NCBI RefSeq assembly: GCF_020010925.1
Contig: NZ_JAGJBZ010000003.1
Span: 1,054,001 to 1,118,000 of the forward strand
DNA from: Streptomyces griseiscabiei
GTDB taxonomy: Bacteria > Actinomycetota > Actinomycetes > Streptomycetales > Streptomycetaceae
Reading direction: 5' to 3'
DNA length: 64,000 nucleotides
How positions within the stretch are numbered: the stretch's first letter is position 1; every line of letters starts with the position of its first letter. Shown here one piece after another: positions 8,548 through 15,893 of this stretch. The notes beneath the pieces are model-generated. The model saw nothing but the letters and a program-made list of their open reading frames with translations. It searched no databases and was not told the DNA's origin. A program made the translations under genes and the position numbers.

Positions 8548-8710
8548 TTGTCCGCCTACCGAGTTAGCTGTCGGGTTCGGGCGCAAGCTTCGGAAGGTTT
8601 GCCCTACGGCCCTTGCCGCGTGCGGCGGTCGGGCCGATTCACCCCGGAGGATCGGTGGGTCCCCGGCTCCGGCGCCCACGTAAGGCGTACCGGACTCGGC
8701 GGAGGCCGTG
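8548..8710 (-). ncRNA. ydaO/yuaA c-di-AMP riboswitch
   Basis: On the minus strand the leader shows conserved ydaO blocks in order: GGAGCCGGGGACCCACCGAT (8670-8651), GGGGTGAATCGGC (8645-8633), GGGCAAACC (about 8605), and GACAGCTAACTCGGTAGGC (8572-8554), followed by the AAGGAGA ribosome site and ATG at 8528. These blocks and their spacing are those of the class that binds two c-di-AMP molecules and normally switches wall-hydrolase genes off. Exact ends are approximate. Confidence 0.9.
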
Positions 8711-8930
8711 CGGCCCGGCGACGTTCGCCGGTTGGGTCGTACGGTCCTGGGGAAAAAGCTAGCCAACTCGTGTGGCCCGTGTGAAGGTTGATGTTCGATA
8801 TGCCCGATACGTTTTCGTGACCTTAGCCTCTTCGACGCGAGAGGCGGTAGGCTCGCTCGCTCACCGTCGTACGGCGGTCGCGGTGTGTGGCGGATGTGGA
8901 CGAGTGCGGACTTCCCGGGGCGGCCTCTCG

Positions 8931-8953
8931 CTGTCAGTGGGGGCGCCTAGACT
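8931..8953 (+). promoter_or_regulatory. RecA-NDp/PafBC-type DNA-damage promoter of pcrA
   Basis: CTGTCAGTG (8931-8939), an eight-base spacer and TAGACT (8948-8953) match the actinobacterial LexA-independent damage promoter tTGTCRgtg-N8-TAnnnT. The -10 box is only nine bases from the ATG at 8963, so the mRNA leader would be nearly absent. Confidence 0.7.
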
Positions 8954-8962
8954 CGGAGAGCG

Positions 8963-11515
8963 ATGAGCAGCCTCTTTGACGACAGCTTCCTGGCGGACCT
9001 CCAGGCCCCCCGCGGCCACGCGGAGGAACCCCCGCCGCCGCCCGAGGACGATCACGTACCGGAGCCGCTTCCGGACGATCTGTTCGGCGGGAAGTTCGAC
9101 GCGCCACCGGACCGTGACGCGTACTACCGCGACGGCGCTCCCCGCCCCGCGATCGACGCGGCGGCCCTCCTGGACGGGCTGAACGAGAACCAGCGTGCGG
9201 CCGTGGTGCATGCCGGATCACCCCTGCTCATCGTCGCGGGCGCCGGCTCCGGCAAGACCCGGGTGCTCACCCACCGCATCGCCCATCTGCTCGGCGAGCG
9301 GCGGGTCCATCCCGGCCAGATCCTCGCGATCACCTTCACCAACAAGGCCGCCGGCGAGATGAAGGAGCGCGTCGAGCAGCTCGTCGGCCCGCGCGCCCAC
9401 GCGATGTGGGTCATGACCTTCCACAGCGCGTGCGTACGCATCCTGCGCCGCGAGAGCAAGAAGCTCGGCTTCACCTCCTCCTTCTCGATCTACGACGCCG
9501 CCGACAGCAAGCGGCTGATGGCGCTCGTCTGCCGTGATCTGGACCTCGATCCGAAGCGCTTCCCGCCCAAGTCCTTCAGCGCCAAGATCAGCAATCTGAA
9601 GAACGAGCTGATCGACGAGGAGGACTTCGCCGCCCAGGCCGCTGGGGGCACCTCCCGGTCGAGCGGAGCCGAGAGTGGGGGAGGCTTCGAGAAGACCCTC
9701 GCCCAGGCCTACGCGATGTACCAGTCCCGCCTCCGCGAGGCGAACGCGCTGGACTTCGACGACCTGATCATGACGACGGTCAATCTGCTGCGCGCCTTCC
9801 CGGACGTCGCCGAGCACTACCGCCGCCGCTTCCGGCATGTCCTCGTCGATGAGTACCAGGACACCAACCACGCCCAGTACGCCCTGGTCAGAGAGCTGGT
9901 CGGTACCTCCGAGCACCCGGTGGACGTCCCGCCCAACGAGTGGGACGTCCCCCCGGCCGAGCTGTGCGTCGTCGGTGACGCCGACCAGTCGATCTACGCC
10001 TTCCGCGGCGCGACCATCCGCAACATCCTCCAGTTCGAGGAGGACTACCCGGACGCGACGACGATCCTGCTGGAGCAGAACTACCGCTCCACCCAGACGA
10101 TCCTCTCCGCCGCCAACGCGGTGATCGAGCGCAACGAGTCCCGCCGCCCCAAGAACCTGTGGACCAACGCGGGCGCGGGCGCCCGGATCACCGGCTATGT
10201 CGCCGACACCGAGCACGACGAGGCCCAGTTCGTCGCCGACGAGATAGACCGACTGACGGACGCGGGCGACGCGAAGGCCGGTGACGTCGCCGTCTTCTAC
10301 CGGACGAACGCCCAGTCCCGTGTCTTCGAAGAGGTGTTCATCCGCGTCGGCCTGCCGTACAAGGTCGTCGGCGGCGTCCGCTTCTACGAGCGCAAGGAGG
10401 TCCGGGACGTCCTCGCGTATCTGCGGGTCCTCGCCAACCCGGAGGACTCCGTCCCGCTGCGCCGCATCCTCAACGTGCCCAAGCGCGGTATCGGCGACCG
10501 CGCCGAGGCGATGATCGACGCCCTCTCCCAGCGCGAGAAGATCAGCTTCCCGCAGGCCCTGAAGCGGGTCGACGAGGCGTACGGCATGGCGGCCCGGTCG
10601 ACGAACGCGGTCAAGCGGTTCAACACGCTGATGGAGGACCTGCGGACCGTCGTCGAGTCCGGCGCCGGACCGGCGACCATCCTGGAGGCGGTGCTCGAAC
10701 GCACCGGCTATCTCGCCGAGTTGCAGGCCTCCACCGACCCGCAGGACGAGACCCGTATCGAGAACCTCCAGGAACTCGCCGCCGTCGCCCTGGAGTTCGA
10801 GCAGGAGTCCGGTGCGGCGGAGGGCGAGACCGAGGGCGAGGCGGCGGCCGTCACGCCCGCCGGACTTCCCGCCTTCCTGGAGCGGGTGGCGCTGGTCGCC
10901 GACTCCGACCAGATCCCGGACGACGAGGAGGACGGCTCCGGCGTCATCACGCTCATGACCCTCCACACCGCCAAGGGCCTGGAGTTCCCGGTCGTCTTCC
11001 TGACCGGCATGGAGGACGGCGTCTTCCCGCACATGCGCGCCCTCGGCCAGACCAAGGAGCTGGAGGAGGAGCGCCGGCTCGCGTACGTCGGCATCACCCG
11101 CGCCCGGGAGCGGCTCTACCTCACCCGGTCCGCGCTCCGCAGCGCCTGGGGCCAGCCCTCGTACAACCCGCCGTCCCGCTTCCTGGAGGAGATCCCGGCC
11201 ACGCACCTGGAGTGGAAGCGCACCGGGGCGACCGCGCCGGTGTCCTCGGGACCGGCCTCCGGGATCGTGTCCTCGCTGTCGTCCTCCCGCTCCCGTTCCT
11301 CGGCCTCCGGCGCGTCCGGCTTCGCGACCCGCCGGGGCGACGAGAAGCCGGTGGTCTCGCTCGCGGTGGGCGACCGCGTCACCCATGACCAGTTCGGCCT
11401 CGGCACGGTCGTCGGTGTCGGGGGCGCGGGCGCCAACGCGGAGGCGACGATCGACTTCGGCGACGCAAAGCCCAAGCGGCTGCTGCTGCGCTACGCGCCG
11501 GTGGAGAAGCTGTAG
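8963..11515 (+). CDS. pcrA: ATP-dependent DNA helicase PcrA/UvrD
   Basis: An 850-residue SF1A helicase that unwinds DNA in repair and removes RecA and stalled complexes. Walker A AGAGSGKT lies near residues 91-98; motif Ia FTNKAAGEMK, motif II VDEYQDTNH, motif III GDADQSIYAFRGA, motif IV QNYRST, motif V LMTLHTAKGLEF and motif VI YVGITRARERL are all present. The C-terminus carries the RNA-polymerase-binding Tudor-like region (VGDRVTHDQFGLGTVV). An extended acidic/Pro-rich N-terminus precedes the helicase core. Residues about 227-240 (GGTSRSSGAESGGG) are encoded by a dispersed genomic repeat inserted in frame in a flexible region. The promoter has a PafBC-type damage motif. It ends at a large bidirectional hairpin. 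Confidence 0.96.
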   Translation: MSSLFDDSFLADLQAPRGHAEEPPPPPEDDHVPEPLPDDLFGGKFDAPPDRDAYYRDGAPRPAIDAAALLDGLNENQRAAVVHAGSPLLIVAGAGSGKTRVLTHRIAHLLGERRVHPGQILAITFTNKAAGEMKERVEQLVGPRAHAMWVMTFHSACVRILRRESKKLGFTSSFSIYDAADSKRLMALVCRDLDLDPKRFPPKSFSAKISNLKNELIDEEDFAAQAAGGTSRSSGAESGGGFEKTLAQAYAMYQSRLREANALDFDDLIMTTVNLLRAFPDVAEHYRRRFRHVLVDEYQDTNHAQYALVRELVGTSEHPVDVPPNEWDVPPAELCVVGDADQSIYAFRGATIRNILQFEEDYPDATTILLEQNYRSTQTILSAANAVIERNESRRPKNLWTNAGAGARITGYVADTEHDEAQFVADEIDRLTDAGDAKAGDVAVFYRTNAQSRVFEEVFIRVGLPYKVVGGVRFYERKEVRDVLAYLRVLANPEDSVPLRRILNVPKRGIGDRAEAMIDALSQREKISFPQALKRVDEAYGMAARSTNAVKRFNTLMEDLRTVVESGAGPATILEAVLERTGYLAELQASTDPQDETRIENLQELAAVALEFEQESGAAEGETEGEAAAVTPAGLPAFLERVALVADSDQIPDDEEDGSGVITLMTLHTAKGLEFPVVFLTGMEDGVFPHMRALGQTKELEEERRLAYVGITRARERLYLTRSALRSAWGQPSYNPPSRFLEEIPATHLEWKRTGATAPVSSGPASGIVSSLSSSRSRSSASGASGFATRRGDEKPVVSLAVGDRVTHDQFGLGTVVGVGGAGANAEATIDFGDAKPKRLLLRYAPVEKL
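9641..9684 (+). repeat. In-frame copy of a dispersed repeat inside pcrA
   Basis: GCTGGGGGCACCTCCC followed by GGTCGAGCGGAGCCGAGAGTGGGGGAG matches the core repeat found inside both MITE-like elements (about 47015-47056 and 53717-53757). It forms a stem with CTCCC/GGGGGAG outside and TCG-GC/GC-CGA inside. Here it is translated without disturbing the frame. Confidence 0.75.
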
Positions 11516-11549
11516 CCGGCGGTCCTTCGGTGAGGCCTTCGGCCAGGTG

Positions 11550-11590
11550 ACATGACTCGGGCCCCTGCTCAGCAGGGGCCCGAGTCATGT
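11550..11590. terminator. Perfect 20-bp bidirectional terminator hairpin
   Basis: ACATGACTCGGGCCCCTGCT is followed, after a single base, by its exact reverse complement (11571-11590). It lies between the convergent pcrA and M23 peptidase genes and should stop transcription from both sides. Confidence 0.85.
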
Positions 11591-11628
11591 TCCTTGTTCC
11601 TCGTTGCTGTCCCGCGTGCCGGTCGCGG

Positions 11629-13269
11629 TTACGTCGGGTCCAGTCCGTGGCTGCGCAGCCACGGCAGCGGGTCGATCGCGGAGCCGCCCGCCGGGTGCAC
11701 CTCGAAGTGCAGGTGCGGGCCGGTCGAATTGCCAGAGTTGCCGGAGTAGGCGATGGTGTCGCCGGCCTTGACCGTCGTACCGGAGGCGACCTTGTACGTG
11801 GAGAGGTGGCAGTACCAGGTCTCGGTGCCGTCCTTGGCGGTCACGATGACCATGTTGCCGTAGGCGCTGTTCCACTGGGTGCGCACGGTGCCGTCGGTCG
11901 CGGCCATCACGGGGGTGCCGTACGTGACGGGGAAGTCTATGCCGGTGTGCAGGGACATCCAGTTGACGCCGGACTGTCCGTAGTACGCGCTGAGCCCGTG
12001 GCGGGCGACCGGCAGCGCGAACTTCGGCCGCAGTCGCTCCTTGCGGGCCGCCTCGGCCGCCGCCTTCTTCTGCTCCAGCTCCTGCTGGGCCTTGAGGTCG
12101 ATGCGCTCCTGCGTCCGGCTGGCCCGGTCGGCGAAGTCGTCGGCCTCGGCGGAGAGGCTCTCCAGCTGGGTGTCGAGCTGGTTGTTGGCGGTGGACGGCT
12201 TCACGGCCGTGGCGTCGTCCGACTTGACCGACGCCGTCGTCTCCGTGTCGTCCGACGTGGCGCCGACCGAGGCCGCCGCGATGCCCGCGACCCCCATGAC
12301 ACAGGCCGACGGAACGGCCACGGTCAGCAGGGCGGAACGTTTGGCCGGAGGCTTCCGGCGGGACCGGGAGGCCGCGCGGCCGGCCGCCCGGCCGGGGCTC
12401 GCGCCTGCGGCTGCGGCCGGGACGACCTCCTCCTCGCCGTCGAGGAGAACGGCGCCGCGGTCCGCGTCGTCGGTCTCGAACTCGCCGTCCGCGAGGTGGT
12501 GTTCGTCCTGGTCGTACGGGGCGATCTGCTCGAAGGTGGCGGTCGCCTGCTGGTGGAAGTCGGCGGCCTCGGCCGAGAGGTCCACGCCCGACAGATCCAC
12601 CATGACGGTCTGCGGGTGCTCGTGCGCGTCGTACGACTCGGCGCCGCTGCCCGCGTGTTCGTACGACTCGGACGCGGAACCGCCGTGCTCGTCACCCGCC
12701 GGGGTGCCGTCGCTGTTCCACTGTGTGGCGTCGAACGCGCCCGTGTCAAAGTGCTGGGTGCCGATCCACTGCTGGGTCTGGTCCGACTGCCCCAACTGGC
12801 CGGACTCGTCGGACTGTTCGGCCTGCAGCCAGCCGCTCGCGTCCCACTGCCCGCTCGCGTCGGGTCCGGTGGACTGCGTCGGGACCTGGGAGAGGTGCTC
12901 GTAACCGGCGGACCAGGACGTCGTGTCGTAGCTGCCCGTGTCGTACGCGGCCTGGTGCTGCGCGGCGTACGGGTCGTAGTTCAGCGTCTGGTGGCTGCCC
13001 GTCGCCCACTGGGAGGCGTCGTAGGTGCCGGTGCCGGTGCCGGTGTCATTGCCCGGCAGGTCACCGAAGAGCGGGTCGGTCGCGAAGGTCCCGGTGACGG
13101 TCGCCTGGGCGCCGTTGCCGGAGTCGAAACCGGTGGCGGGGTAGTCGCCGTACGTGGTGAAGTCGCCGTACGTGGCTTCCTGGTGGCCGTACGACGCGTA
13201 GTGCGCCGGGTCGGCTTCGGAAGCCGGAGCCGGGGGTGTTGCGGTCCCCGACGGGTGACGATCGTTCAC
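11629..13269 (-). CDS. Membrane-anchored M23 (LytM) peptidoglycan peptidase
   Basis: A 546-residue protein. Residues 1 to about 300 are hydrophilic and repetitive in Tyr/Asp/Gln/Ser (YGDF, TGSYD and similar), presumably cytoplasmic. A basic stretch and membrane helix follow (KRSALLTVAVPSACVMGV), then a coiled coil rich in Glu/Arg/Ala, then a C-terminal M23 domain with zinc ligands in LHTGIDFPV and HLHFE. It should cut peptide cross-links outside the membrane. The GTG start at 13269 has GAAAGAGAAG upstream; longer readings begin in the unpaired leader. It is transcribed away from pcrA's terminator. The unusually long, intracellular low-complexity N-terminus might recruit it to a site of wall growth (inference). 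Confidence 0.85.
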   Translation of the reverse strand: MNDRHPSGTATPPAPASEADPAHYASYGHQEATYGDFTTYGDYPATGFDSGNGAQATVTGTFATDPLFGDLPGNDTGTGTGTYDASQWATGSHQTLNYDPYAAQHQAAYDTGSYDTTSWSAGYEHLSQVPTQSTGPDASGQWDASGWLQAEQSDESGQLGQSDQTQQWIGTQHFDTGAFDATQWNSDGTPAGDEHGGSASESYEHAGSGAESYDAHEHPQTVMVDLSGVDLSAEAADFHQQATATFEQIAPYDQDEHHLADGEFETDDADRGAVLLDGEEEVVPAAAAGASPGRAAGRAASRSRRKPPAKRSALLTVAVPSACVMGVAGIAAASVGATSDDTETTASVKSDDATAVKPSTANNQLDTQLESLSAEADDFADRASRTQERIDLKAQQELEQKKAAAEAARKERLRPKFALPVARHGLSAYYGQSGVNWMSLHTGIDFPVTYGTPVMAATDGTVRTQWNSAYGNMVIVTAKDGTETWYCHLSTYKVASGTTVKAGDTIAYSGNSGNSTGPHLHFEVHPAGGSAIDPLPWLRSHGLDPT

Positions 13270-13703
13270 CAACTTCTCTTTCGCCTCGACGACAGGGGCT
13301 GGCAGAGCAGTGCGGTGACTGTACCCGGCGGTATGCGGGCGCGACAATCTTCAACGGGTTTCACGCGCGCAGGAAACGGGCATTCGAGCGTCTTTCGGCG
13401 GTCTGTGGGCACGACTTTGGCCTTGCGTTCGAAGGTTGTTCGAAACTGGCTTGCTGTGTGAGGGGTGTGAGACGCCCGTGCCGCCGGGGGCGAGACGTTT
13501 CGCCGGGTGGTGGTGCGTCGGACGGGGGCGCGTTGATGTCGTCGGGTGGGGTGTCGCGCGTCGGGTGCGTGACGGGGGCGTGTGGGCGTGCGTCATGTTT
13601 GACGCCGTACGTCCCTGTTTCGCCGCCCTGTGTCGTACGTCACCGAGCTGGTGGGGCCGCCGCCGTGCTGTCGGGGTGGCCGGGTGCTCGGGCCGCCGGA
13701 TGC
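13270..13703. other. Intergenic region upstream of the M23 gene
   Basis: A 434-base gap between two minus-strand genes. It contains the M23 promoter region and, at about 13426-13447, a pair of direct repeats (TTCGAACAACC-TTCGAACG on the minus strand) in an AT-richer patch. I see no gene or RNA. The repeats are not a LexA palindrome and could be a regulator site. Confidence 0.4.
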
Positions 13704-14564
13704 TCAGGCCACGGTCAGGCCGCCGGGGCGGGCGGTGGCGCGGGCGTGCGTCCGCGGGGTGTCGAGGGCTTCCCGGATGCCTGCGGCGACGGCGGGGTGC
13801 ACGGGCAGGGCGAGATGGCCGATACCGGTGACCTGGATGTTCTGTGCCATCAGGTCCGGGTGGTCGACGCAGGCCGTCTCCAGCGGAGCCATCACATGGT
13901 CGAGGTCGCTCCAGAACGCCACGAAATGCGTACGGCAGCCCGGCGCCGGCTCCTTCAACTCCTCCAGCACCTGCGAACCCGGCCGCATCTGGCGGACGAT
14001 CGGGTGCGCGTCCGCCAGCGGCACGGCACGGGTGCCGCCGTGCGGGGTGCCGAGGGTGACGAGAGTGCGGACACGGTGGTCGCCGCCGAGCCGCTGCACG
14101 TAGTACCGGGCTATCAGGCCGCCGAGGCTGTGCCCGACGACATCCACCCGCTCCTGGCCCGTGCGCTCGCAGATGTCCTCGATGTGCCGGCCGAGCAGCT
14201 CGGCCGCGGCGCGGATGTCGCAGGTCAGGGGCGAGTAGTTGAGCGACTCCAGGTGCCGGCCGCCGGCCTGCGCGAGGGAGCGGCGCAGCAGGACGAAGAC
14301 CGAGCGGTTGTCGATGAAGCCGTGCAGCAGGACGACCGGGGGCTTCTCCTCGGTCGGCAGCCGGGGCGCGTCGGCCGGCGGGAGCGTGGGCGTGACGCGG
14401 CGCTCCTGTGTCATTCCCGAGGGGTACAGCAGCAGATGCCCCGCGAGGATCGCCAACTCCAGTGCGGTCGCCTTGAGAAGGGCCATGGAAAGGCCCGGCA
14501 GCCGGGTGGGCAGAAATCGCTCGCAGAGCGGGAGAAGGGGCGCGACCGCCCTGGTGACCTGCAT
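13704..14564 (-). CDS. Triacylglycerol lipase / alpha-beta hydrolase
   Basis: A 286-residue alpha/beta hydrolase of the bacterial lipase family. Residues 24-48 form a hydrophobic segment (LSMALLKATALELAILAGHLLL) that may anchor or export it. The oxyanion-hole motif VVLLHGF is at 77-83, the nucleophile Ser is about 146 in GHSLGG, with a likely acid residue in WSDLDHV and catalytic His in GIGHLALP. ATG 14564 is chosen for the GGGAGG five to ten bases upstream; longer versions run antisense into the divergent B12-domain gene. The substrate cannot be read from the sequence. It stands alone, divergent from the gene at 15246 across about 680 bases. Confidence 0.85.
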   Translation of the reverse strand: MQVTRAVAPLLPLCERFLPTRLPGLSMALLKATALELAILAGHLLLYPSGMTQERRVTPTLPPADAPRLPTEEKPPVVLLHGFIDNRSVFVLLRRSLAQAGGRHLESLNYSPLTCDIRAAAELLGRHIEDICERTGQERVDVVGHSLGGLIARYYVQRLGGDHRVRTLVTLGTPHGGTRAVPLADAHPIVRQMRPGSQVLEELKEPAPGCRTHFVAFWSDLDHVMAPLETACVDHPDLMAQNIQVTGIGHLALPVHPAVAAGIREALDTPRTHARATARPGGLTVA

Positions 14565-15245
14565 GCCCGACCTCCCGTCGGCAGACGGGCGGACGCCTCT
14601 GTCCCCCGTGTGCCCTAGTGAAGAGCCGCGGTGCGGGCGGCGGACGGTGGGGCGATGCGACGTGACGCGGCGCGTGTGGCGTGCGTGACGTGCGGTGCGT
14701 GCGCGACGTGTCAGGCGTCGATCACGCGGCGGGGGTTCGGTGCTCCTGAATCCCCGCTGCCCTGCCCTCCGCCGTCTGCCGGTGCCGATCCGCTCCCTCG
14801 CCCTGGCCTCCCTCGGGCGGTGGGTCGGTGCGGCATCCTTCCGACGGCTCTCCTTGTGCGCACGCTTCCCCGTGGCGCGCACGCCACGGGAGCCTCTGGC
14901 CGGCGGCCCGGAAACGGTCCGGATGCCGCGATCACCTCCGTGATCACCTCGGTCCCCGCGACGCGTGAGCCGCGGAAACCGGGAGCAGTGCGCGGCGAAC
15001 GTGTCCCACCGTGTGATTTCCCCCTCGCCCGGCGCCGCGAAACGGCCGCTTGCACGATGCTGGAGAGAACGTTCGTTTACTTGCGCCGGGTGCGGTGTGG
15101 AGGGGTGTTCCATGGCCCCGGAGCCGGGATGTGCGGGGTGCGCGGGTTGCGTGGGATGTGCGTGGTGTGCGTGGTGTGCGTGATTCGGGCGGTGTGTGCG
15201 CCAGTGTTCGCTATGGCTTGATGTAGTCGTTTCGTGGAGGCAGTG
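14565..15245. other. 680-base divergent intergenic region with GT-rich reiterations
   Basis: No credible gene. It must carry promoters for the lipase and the B12-domain gene. Two stretches are simple-sequence-like on the plus strand: GCGTGACGTGCGGTGCGTGCG near 14680-14712 and repeated GTGCGTGGTGT units at about 15125-15185. An isolated AGAACGTTCGT at 15065 looks partly palindromic but is too short to call a LexA box. Confidence 0.4.
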
Positions 15246-15665
15246 ATGGGTGCGGCAGCCGGTCCGATCCGTGTGGTGGTCGCCAAACCGGGACTCGACG
15301 GCCACGATCGCGGGGCCAAGGTGATCGCGCGGGCGCTGCGCGACGCCGGTATGGAGGTCATCTACACCGGTCTCCACCAGACTCCCGAGCAGATCGTCGA
15401 CACCGCGATCCAGGAGGACGCCGACGCGATCGGCCTCTCCATCCTCTCCGGCGCCCACAACACGCTCTTCGCCGCCGTCATCGGACTCCTCCGGGAGCGC
15501 GACGCCGAGGACATCCTCGTCTTCGGCGGCGGCATCATCCCCGAGGCGGACGTCGCTCCGCTCAAGGAGAAGGGGGTCGCCGAGATCTTCACGCCCGGGG
15601 CGACGATGGCGTCGATCGTGGAGTGGGTGCGGGGGCATGCGCGGCCGTCTTCGGGGGGCGCCTAG
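15246..15665 (+). CDS. Stand-alone cobalamin-binding domain (methylmalonyl-CoA mutase C-terminal type)
   Basis: A 139-residue protein consisting only of the B12-binding Rossmann domain of acyl-CoA mutases. The cobalamin-histidine signature D-G-H-D-R-G sits at residues 18-23, with the matching SxL (GLSILSGAH) and GGG (FGGGIIP) motifs. It presumably supplies the cobalamin half of a two-subunit mutase (methylmalonyl-, isobutyryl- or ethylmalonyl-type), with the catalytic subunit encoded elsewhere. ATG 15246 has GGAGG five bases upstream, better than the GTG at 15234. Its TAG stop lies inside the arm of a long palindrome. Confidence 0.88.
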   Translation: MGAAAGPIRVVVAKPGLDGHDRGAKVIARALRDAGMEVIYTGLHQTPEQIVDTAIQEDADAIGLSILSGAHNTLFAAVIGLLRERDAEDILVFGGGIIPEADVAPLKEKGVAEIFTPGATMASIVEWVRGHARPSSGGA

Positions 15666-15891
15666 TAGCTCGGGGGGTGGGGTTCGTCGGCGGGTGCGGG
15701 TGCGTCGTGGTTGCTCGCGCAGTTCCCCGCGCCCCTGAAAGGCCCGCAGGCCCTCACGGGCTGCGGGCCTTTCGGGCCGAAAAGCATGGGGCGCAGCCCC
15801 TGCTTTTCAGGGGCGCGGGGAACTGCGCGAGAAGCCCCACCGGACCCGCACCCGCCGACGAACCCCACCCCCCGAGCTACTAGGCGCCCCC
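15654..15891. repeat. Long imperfect palindrome between convergent genes
   Basis: About 48 bases starting GGGGGCGCCTAGTAGCTCGG are repeated exactly in inverted orientation at the right end. After a diverged patch, a second perfect inverted pair TCGCGCAGTTCCCCGCGCCCC follows, and the centre holds the nested hairpin GGCCCGCAGGCCC/GGGCTGCGGGCC and a GGGGCGCAGCCCC unit. It would serve as a bidirectional terminator. The left arm includes the last codons and TAG stop of the B12-domain gene. The inner segment is a dispersed Streptomyces-type repeat, with a decayed copy near 62.70 kb. Confidence 0.85.
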
Positions 15892-15893
15892 GG

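Noticed and set aside
15055..15080. LexA (SOS) box near AGAACGTTCGT
   Set aside because: Only a short half of the actinobacterial LexA palindrome, and not placed near a repair gene.
15120..15190. Repeats that could suggest a CRISPR array
   Set aside because: The GTGCGTGGTGT units are short, unspaced simple-sequence DNA with no spacers and no cas genes.
14565..15638. N-terminal extension of the lipase across the B12-domain gene
   Set aside because: It is antisense to the conserved B12 domain; GGGAGG and the hydrophobic N-terminus support the ATG at 14564.
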